A stretch of DNA of 31,654 bases, taken from contig MU401791.1 in NCBI GenBank assembly GCA_022579005.1, forward strand, positions 1-31,654. The letters run 5' to 3'. The notes under the pieces are model-generated. The model saw nothing but the letters and a program-made list of their open reading frames with translations. It had not been told where the DNA came from and made no database searches. Below, one piece after another: positions 24,431-31,654 of the stretch. Positions within the stretch are counted from its first letter, which is position 1, and the number at the start of each line of letters is the position of its first letter. A program made the translations under genes and the position numbers. The DNA comes from Poronia punctata. Lineage: Eukaryota > Ascomycota > Sordariomycetes > Xylariales > Xylariaceae.

Positions 24431-24899
24431 AGTGCCCCCTTTTTTAAGTTATTAGTTTTTAGCAACAAAACATTTATAAATATATTTAAAAAAAATTAGC
24501 TTTATGTTTTTAGCTAATTAACTACTTTTATTTTATGCTTTATTATTACTTAGTTGCTAGCTTATATTATAATATATTTTAAGCTTAGTTATTAGTTTTT
24601 CCTTTTTATATAATAACTTTTTATATTTTTATATTTTTGCTGCTAGTTTTTTAAAGTGCGCTTGCTATAATATCTTTTTATAGTTATTTTATACTAGCTT
24701 TTTATATTTATAGCCTTTTTCCTTTAATTTTAGTTAATCTTGCTTTAATTATAATATTACTAATTTTGCTATTAATAATCAAAATAGCAAGCAACTAGTA
24801 AAAATTAATATTTTTAGTATTAAACCTTATATTTATTATATTAATAATATATATATTAATTTTTATATTTATTATATTTGCTAGCTATTTAAGCTTAAC

Positions 24900-26110
24900 T
24901 ATATTTAAGATAAAGTAAATTATTATATTTATTATTTTATATATTTACTACTTAGTTTTTAAGTACTTATATTAATTAAATTTGCTAAATTCTACTAGTT
25001 TTAGTTAATATTACTTAGTAAATTACTTATTATACTATTTTTTAAATATATATATTTTTACCTTGTATAATAACTACATATACTATAAAGTTTACAATTT
25101 TAAAGCTTAAATTGCTATACTAAATATTGTTTATATAAATTATTATATTTAATATTTTAAAAAAGCTTTGCTCGCTTTTTAGTAAGCAATTGCTTTTTTT
25201 TAAAAAAGCTATGTTCTTTTTAACAAAGTCTTTTTACTATATTACTATATAATAAAAGTTAATTAATATTTACTATTTACTTACTACTTTAATGGCTTTT
25301 TAAGTTATTAATATTACTTACTAATTATTTACTATTTATTAGCTTAATATTAATATAACTTTAATTAAACCTTTAGCTCTTTGCTTAAAACTAGCTTAAT
25401 AGCTTAGTTTTAAAAGCTATTACTATAGTACTTTTTATTAAAGCATAATATTTTTTTTTAGCTAACTTAAATATATATTTAAATTAGCTTTTTTAGCTTA
25501 CTATTAATATTATTTTTTATAAGCCAGACTTTCTTAACTACTTTATAAATTTTATAATTATAAATACTTTTTTTATATTACTAAGTTTATTTAAAATAAA
25601 GCAGTTTATAATATGTTTATTACTTTAGTTATAGCTTTTATTTATTTTAGCTATTATATCTTTTTTTTAATAGCTAACTATAATCTTTTTTAATATAATA
25701 TACTTTTTTTTAATCACTACTTTTTAGCTTTTACTTACTAATACTTTACTTAGTAATAATATTTTTTATATTAGCAATTAAGTTAAAATTAATATAAGCT
25801 TAATTATATATAAGCTTTAGTTTTTATAGTACTATAGCTTAGTTAATTACTTTAATAATAGCTTACTAGCTTTTATTAACTAAGTTTTATACCTTTATAA
25901 TTTTAATACTTATTTATTAATATAATTATTTTACTTATTATTTTATTTAATATAAACTTTTTTAACTTTTCTTTTATATTAGTTTAGTAAATAGCTTATC
26001 TTTACTAAGTGCTTAGCAAATTTTTAAGTATTATATTTTATTAGCTAACTTTTTTATTTTACTAAGTATTTTTATTTATTTTGTTTATATTAGAATCCTT
26101 TTTAATACCC
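24900..26110 (-). pseudogene. chromodomain plus pogo/Fot1-like transposase relic
   Basis: On the minus strand, YLVK*KS*LIKYNT*KFAKHL at 26068-26009 matches the chromodomain signature YLVKWxGY...NTWEP...L, with Trp codons now stops. It continues as VKISYLLN*YKRK to about 25970. In exactly the same frame (26068 and 25558 differ by a multiple of three) comes FKLAKKKYYALIKSTIVIAFK near 25477-25412, which resembles a psq-type helix-turn-helix (KAAxxYxVPxSTLxRRxxG). LVSNINNLKSH*SSK*IV, near 25326-25270, resembles the CENP-B/Tc5-type box (LxxxIxxLxxxGLPPTxxxV). The DDE catalytic part should lie at 25250-24430 but could not be fixed, and no terminal repeats were matched. A chromodomain could direct insertion into heterochromatin. 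The chromodomain call is firm and the transposase part moderate. A C-terminal chromodomain of a truncated chromovirus beside a separate DNA transposon is the main alternative. Confidence 0.5.
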
Positions 26111-26160
26111 TTAACCTTATTAACTATATTAGGACCATTAGAACGCAAATATATTATAAA
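26093..26160. other. short unmutated patch at the 5' side of the chromodomain relic
   Basis: About 65 bp keep GA, TC, CC and CA words (for example GAATCC, AATACCC, TAGGACCATTAGAACG). On the minus strand the patch lies just upstream of the chromodomain frame and contains an ATG at about 26136. It may be the start of that gene or a non-repetitive leader that RIP spared. Confidence 0.45.
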
Positions 26161-27852
26161 CATAGATATTTAGTTTTTTATATATTTATTATTAATTGCG
26201 TTAAACTTATTTTATTAAGCAAGTATACGCGCAGTGTACGTACATAGTATATAATTAGTATATAATTAGTATATAAAAAGTACGCGTTTTTTATATATTA
26301 AATATATAAGGTATATATATTTTTTTAATATTGCTAATAGGTTTTAATTAATTATAAACTTTTATAGCTATATAAAACTTACTAAAAAAAGTTTTTATAA
26401 CTTTTCTTTTTTAATTAATTAAGTTAATATAGTACTATAAATAATAATATGTTATAATTATATTTACTTCTAGCTAGACTAACACTAATTAGTAGTTAAA
26501 TTAGCAACTATAAAAAAGTAAGGTTTAAAAATAAAAACTATTATTATATTTACTTTTTACTTAATTTAAGGTTGCTTTAGCTTTATATTGTTTTTAAAAC
26601 TTATTATATTTAAGTAAATAATAAATAAAAAACTTAATTTAAATTGTTATATAATTATTTAAAAAATTAAAGTAAATAAAAAAAGTATATGCTAAATTAT
26701 AGTAAGCGTTTTATAAGTTATATATTAATAAAATAAAAAATAGTAAGTATTTTTACTACTTTTAACTTATAGCTAATTTAAAAACTAATTAGTATTAATT
26801 TATAATAGCATTGTTATTATATAATTTTAGTTTATTTTTAAAAGAAAATTTAAAAAACTAACTATATTAAAAACTTTAGTATATATAGTAGTTAGTACTA
26901 GTTTACTTTAAAAACGCTTTTAATAATAACTTAAATTAAGTTAAAATTTTTAAAAAAACAAGCAAAGCTATTTATTTATTAAAAAAGTATATTATTTTTA
27001 AAAAATAAAGCGTAAAAAAACTTAACTTTAAAATACTAGCAAAAAATAAGCTAAATATATATATTTTATATAAAATAACTAAGTATATATATATATAGCT
27101 TAATAGTAAAGATTTTTTATAAGCTATTTAAAAAAAATTTAAAAAATAAATATGCTAGCATTTTAATAATATAATATATATAGTATAACGTTTATTATTA
27201 TTAGTATTATAGCAAAAAAGCATTAATTATAGCTTAATTTAAAGCTATAATGCTATAAGTAATAAGTTGCTTATTATTATAAATAATAATATAATTATTA
27301 GCAAGGCTTAGTACTTTTTTTATATGTTTTTAATAAAAAAATAAAAACTTAGTTTAACTTTTATATTTACTAATAAAAACATTGCAAGCTAAAATACGCT
27401 TAAACTTAAAATATATTTTAAAATATTAATAACTAATTAAAAAGCTTAAGCTTTATAAGCTTTTTAAGCTTTTTAAAGTATTTAACTTATTTTTTAACTT
27501 TTTTTAACTTTTTAAGCATTATAAACTACTTAAACTATATATGCTATATATACTTTTAAGCGCTTATAGCTAGTAAATCTTTTACTTGCTAATAAGCTTA
27601 TTATATTTTAATAATAAGCTGCTTTTAATTAAGCTATTAAGTATAAAAACATTTTAACTTTATACTTAAATTTATAAAAATTTAATTATATTTTGCTTTA
27701 TAATTTACTTTTAATATATTTAATAAACAATACTTTTTTTACTTTTAAAAAAATTGCTATATTTATAAAAATATAATAAAAAAACTAAAATTATATAAGC
27801 AAGCTTTATAACTTATTATATAATAAAGTATAAATTTTTATTAATATATATA
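26161..27852. other. noncoding and degraded sequence
   Basis: No domain was found on either strand. A G/C-bearing stretch at 26226-26244 (ACGCGCAGTGTACGTAC) and an 11-bp tandem repeat follow the unmutated patch. A second, smaller cluster of TC and GA words lies near 26468-26482. From about 26880 the RIP pattern is again heavy. Confidence 0.35.
26246..26278. repeat. 11-bp tandem repeat, three copies
   Basis: AGTATATAATT is repeated at 26246-26256 and 26257-26267, followed by a third unit ending in AAAA (26268-26278). It lies next to a G/C-bearing stretch and is probably the product of replication slippage. Confidence 0.75.
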
Positions 27853-27960
27853 TGACGGATAGAGCATGTGACCTAGATTTAAAGGTATTAGAAGTACTTT
27901 AGGTAACTAGGTACATAGTAACTTTATTTTAAATAAAGTAAGATATGCTACGTATATTTT
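27853..27960. other. second unmutated island, unidentified
   Basis: Sequence composition changes abruptly at 27853: TGACGGATAGAGCATGTGAC and the next 40 bases contain GA, GG, CC, CA and TGA, absent for kilobases on either side. AGGTAACTAGGTACATAGTAAC-type internal repetition follows (27901-27922), then the sequence fades back into A/T by about 27960. It starts with TG, as LTRs do, but no matching end or second copy was found. It has no useful open frame. It could be a solo LTR fragment, a short insertion or a single-copy remnant. Confidence 0.5.
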
Positions 27961-30900
27961 AAACTATTATATAATATATACTTATATATAAAAGGTACTA
28001 AAAATATATAAAGCACTTTAAACTTAGTTAAATACTTTTATAAATTATAGTTAATTATATTATATTTTTAAGTATATAGTTTTATTTTTAATGCTTTATA
28101 CTTATTTTAATTTACTTTGTTTACTATAACTTATTATTAAAGTTATAAGCTTAGTTTGCTTATAAAGAATTAGTACTACTTTTAAAAGCTTAAAAGCTAG
28201 TTAATTACTTATAACTTTATTTTTAAGCTTTTATTTATAAACTATTTAATATAAACTTTAACTTATTTAAAACTATTTTAAATATATTTAACTTTTTTAA
28301 TACTTTTTTATTTAAATAAGCATTTTAATATAACTTAAAAAGCTTTTAAGCATTTAAAATGTTAAAAAATAAAATTAATATAAATATTACTTTTAAAAAT
28401 GCTTATAACTAAGTAAAGTAATATTAAAAGCTTAAGTTTATTTATTATTAGCATAGCATTTAAAAAAAAGTAAACTTAAATATTTTTAAAACTACTTATA
28501 GTTTAATAAAGCTTTATAAAAATTTTACTAAAAAGAAAGCAAAAAAGGTTATTATTTAGCATTAACTATATAAATACTATAAAGTATAGCTACGCTACTT
28601 TAATAACTTTTAAAATAATAAAAAACTTAACTTTTTTAAAACTTTAAACTTAAACAAAGCTAAAATTTAAGCTATATATAAAATAATAATTAATAAAAAT
28701 AGTAAGTATAAAAAATAAGTTATTATGCTTTAAGCATATTTAATTTTTATTTAAAATTAAGTTAATAAAATAGTTAATAACTGCTTTAAAAGCTAAGTTT
28801 AGGTGCTTTAAAACTAAAACTATAATTATACGCTTTAAAACTTTATTTAGCGCTTAAAAAAAATTATTGCCTTATATAATATTAAGTTTTAATAAATTAT
28901 TTAAAAAATATATTATTAAGTACTTACTAAAGCATAAAAAAGCTTAGTTAAGCTAAGCAAGTAATATAAAAAATAGCAAGCAGTATATAATAAAGCTTTT
29001 AATTATAATATAGTAAATATTAAAAAGCTACTAGTAGTAAAAAATTTTTTAACTATAATAAGTACTAAAATTATACTAAAGTAAGCTTAAAATAAAAAAA
29101 TGTAACTTTTTTACTACTAAGCTTTTAGTAAATTAATTTTAATACTTATAAAATATATTAAAATTTTTAAAAAGTATAATTAAAAGTTAAAAAACTAAAA
29201 AAAAGCTAGTATTTTAGCTATTTTTATAATAGCAGTTTTAAATAACTTTAAAAAAGCAAAAGCACTTTAAGTAAAGTTAAGTACTAAAAGCGCTTTTAAT
29301 AGTAAGTTTTGCTTATGTTTTTTTAAAAATAAAACAAATAATTACTTATAGTTACTATATAAGTACGCTTACTTTTAGTACGCTATTATTAAATTTATAA
29401 GCTTTAAAAGTTTTTAAATAAGCAATAAGCATATTAAAAAAACTAAAAAGCGCTACTTACTTACTAAGTAAAATAAATTTTAATAAAAAATTATAAAAAA
29501 AAGGTAAGCAGTATTATTAAAACTTATAAGCTTTAAAAAAAAACAAAATTAAATAAGCAAAAAATTTTTAGCTAAAGTAAATATTTACTTAAAAATTAAA
29601 TTTATATAATAATTAATTTAATAAGCTTTAATATTAAAGCTAAAAACTTTACTATATTTATAATACTTAAATAACTTTAATACGTACTAGTAAATAATAT
29701 AGTGCTAAATAATTATAAAGCAGTTTATTTAGTTAATAAACTAAATTTATTAAATAAAAAAAGCTTTTAAGCTATATTTAATAGCAGCGTTTTATTTAGT
29801 ACTATAAGCTTTTTAATAATTAAAAAAAGTTAATAAATAATTTAAAAAATAATAAATAAGATTATAAGCTTTTATATAAAAAACTTAGTTTTAAAAAATA
29901 TAAACATAGTTAAAAGTTTTTATATTAATATTGTTTTAAAAGCTTAACTTTAGCAAAAAAAAATTTAATATTATAATTTTAATTGCTTGCTTTAATATAA
30001 ATTAATTAAGTATAATACTATACTTAAAATGCTTATATATTATTATAACTTAGTTTTTTTTAAATATAAGCTTTAATTTTTTTATTTTAGCAATTACTTA
30101 GTAAACTTTATAATATTTTTTAATATTTTACTTAGTACTATAAAGATTATAATAGCTACTATAAAAAAAAATATTAACTTTTTAAAAACTTACTATAATT
30201 ATAAACTAATTTAAAAAAATTATAGCACTTAAAAGCAAAATATTTAAATTTAAAAGCTTTACAAGCTTTAGCTAATAAAATATAAAACGTTAAAATTTAA
30301 AAAATGCTTTATATTAAGTATAATAGCTATGCTATTACTTATATAACTAAAATAGTATTTTGCTAAACTTTAAAGTGTTATATAAGTTAGCTATTTTAAA
30401 AAATTTATTAAAATTTGTTTAACTATAAAAAAAGCTATAATAAATTTATATAAATATTAGTTTTAAAAAATAAATATAGCAAAATGCTTTAAGCTTTTTT
30501 ATTATAAAAAAAAAGCTTAAAACTAGTACTTAAAAAGCTTACTAGTTTTAAAAAGTAAGTAAAACGCTAGTTTAAACTTTTTTTTTGCTTTTTTTACTAT
30601 AATAATAAAAAAGCAATTATTATTATAAAAAAAAAAACTAAGTATAAAAAGTAGTATAAAAAAAAAAAAATTATAATAAAAACCTTACTTATATATATTA
30701 AAAAACTAATAAAAGCAAGTAAATAAGCTAAATAATAAATTATATATAAGTTAATTATTATAATAAACAAAGTACGTTTGCTTACTAAACTATAGCTAAA
30801 AATAGTTTAAGTAGTAGTATAGTTATATAATTAAAGCTTTTTAAAAGCTTATAATTTTTATAGTTTATTTAAAAAGCTTTATATATAGTTTATATACTAT

Positions 30901-31654
30901 TTTTACTAGTATATATTAAAAATAAAAAAAGTATTAATAAGTAATTTTAAACTAAACTAGTTAAAAATAATAGTATATAAATATAAATATTATTTATTAA
31001 AGCAAGATTTTTTTATAAGTTATTAAAAATAAATATTTAAAATAAAACTTTAAGTATATATAAAATATATAGTAAAGTATATAATAACTAACTTATATTA
31101 AATTTAAATATTTATAATAAAGTAAGTAATTATATTTAAAAATATAAAGTTTAATAAAATATAGTTTTATAATTTAAAAAAAACTTATAAGCATATTAAT
31201 TAAAAAATAGTATAGTATAAGTTTATTAAAGTTAAACTAATACTAATATTATTTTTTAACAAACTTTTAAATAATAAAATTAAAAATATTTTAAGTTATA
31301 AAATATTATTTAATACGCTACTAGTAATAAAAAAAACTAAAAGTACGCTTAAATTAATTAAAAGCTTAAATAGCTTTTTATAAGCTTATAAGTTAAAAGT
31401 AAATATAATATAAAAGTAAGTAAAGCTACTTAAAAACTTATAATATTAGTAGTAAAAACTTATAATTTTTAAAAATATATTAAAGCTTTTTAAGTAAAAA
31501 AAACAATATAATTAAAAACTTAAATAATAAAGCAGTATATTAATAGCACTTAAAAAAAGTATATAAAATATAAAGTAAAAACTATAAAAGTTAAGTATAT
31601 TAAAAAAAACGCTATAAGCTAATATTAATAAGCAGCTTAAATAAAAAATAGCTG
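27961..31654 (+). other. unidentified RIP-degraded element, cut by the window edge
   Basis: The stretch is among the most heavily mutated, and A exceeds T on the plus strand from about 28960 to the end, as on the coding strand of many transposons. No reverse transcriptase, integrase or transposase motif could be placed on either strand. An element entering from the right end of the window is likely. Confidence 0.3.

Larger units (their letters stand above)
1..31654. other. RIP-mutated AT-rich isochore
   Basis: Almost the whole window is A/T, and the remaining C and G sit in a narrow set of contexts: GCT/AGC, ACT/AGT, GCA/TGC, ACG/CGT and GCG/CGC. TC, CC, ACA and their complements are close to absent in the most degraded parts (about 3900-15650 and 28000-31654). 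Stop codons TAA and TAG occur in every frame, so no long open frame survives. Transposon proteins are nevertheless recognisable with G-to-A and C-to-T replacements. Together these point to repeat-induced point mutation, the premeiotic silencing process of filamentous ascomycetes. The intensity varies along the window: strongest around the gypsy relic, weaker in 16171-16435 and 17300-22280, and absent at 22330-22460 and 27853-27920. The species is not determinable. Confidence 0.9.

Noticed and set aside
25460..25560. A second minus-strand frame giving KVVKKVWLIKNN as part of a separate protein
   Set aside because: It is out of phase with both the chromodomain and the helix-turn-helix boxes, which share one frame; probably a chance reading.
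26246..26278. CRISPR-like or satellite array
   Set aside because: Only three 11-bp units without spacers; simple slippage is sufficient.
1..31654. Mitochondrial or plastid genome, suggested by very low G+C
   Set aside because: No rRNA, tRNA or respiratory genes are visible, stops fill all frames, and the nuclear transposon families Ty3/gypsy and Ty1/copia are present as mutated relics.
1..31654. Short open frames of 30-60 codons as small genes
   Set aside because: They have no start context, conserved motif or composition change, and are expected by chance between the abundant stops.

Overview
The window is an extremely AT-rich, gene-poor block. It carries the signature of repeat-induced point mutation (RIP), as found in AT-isochores or pericentromeric regions of filamentous ascomycete (Pezizomycotina) genomes. 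Three things support this. (1) C survives almost only after a purine (GC, AC) and G almost only before a pyrimidine, while TC, CC, GA, GG, ACA and TGA are nearly absent over long stretches. (2) Two copies of a 265-bp repeat inside the window differ at 42 sites, and 41 of these are C-to-T or G-to-A changes in the same direction. (3) Transposon proteins can still be read in frame, but with D, E, G, Q and W codons changed to N, K, S and stops. I found no intact protein-coding gene and no rRNA, tRNA or CRISPR array. The species cannot be named from this sequence.

Layout. 1-2820: degraded, with a weak suggestion of a transposase relic on the plus strand. 2820-3910: noncoding and less mutated, with short direct repeats, a palindrome and a dispersed repeat. 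3913-8765: a Ty3/gypsy retroelement relic on the plus strand; RT, RNase H and integrase are clear and a C-terminal chromodomain is suspected. 8765-15650: heavily mutated, unidentified. 15651-16880: a cluster of less mutated direct and dispersed repeats. 17590 to about 22200: a Ty1/copia relic on the minus strand, less mutated than the gypsy relic. 22287-22516: a 230-bp unmutated island with 16-bp terminal inverted repeats flanked by TA, resembling a MITE. 22520-24430: moderately mutated and unidentified. About 24900-26110: a minus-strand relic in which a chromodomain lies in the same frame as helix-turn-helix motifs like those of pogo/Fot1 transposases. 27853-27960: a second unmutated island. 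27961-31654: heavily mutated, unidentified.

Nothing here acts as a pathway. The window is a record of transposons silenced by point mutation, with a few short segments that escaped, probably because they were too short or too low in copy number to be recognised. The most unusual candidates are the chromodomain-transposase fusion and the strong dependence of C survival on the preceding base.
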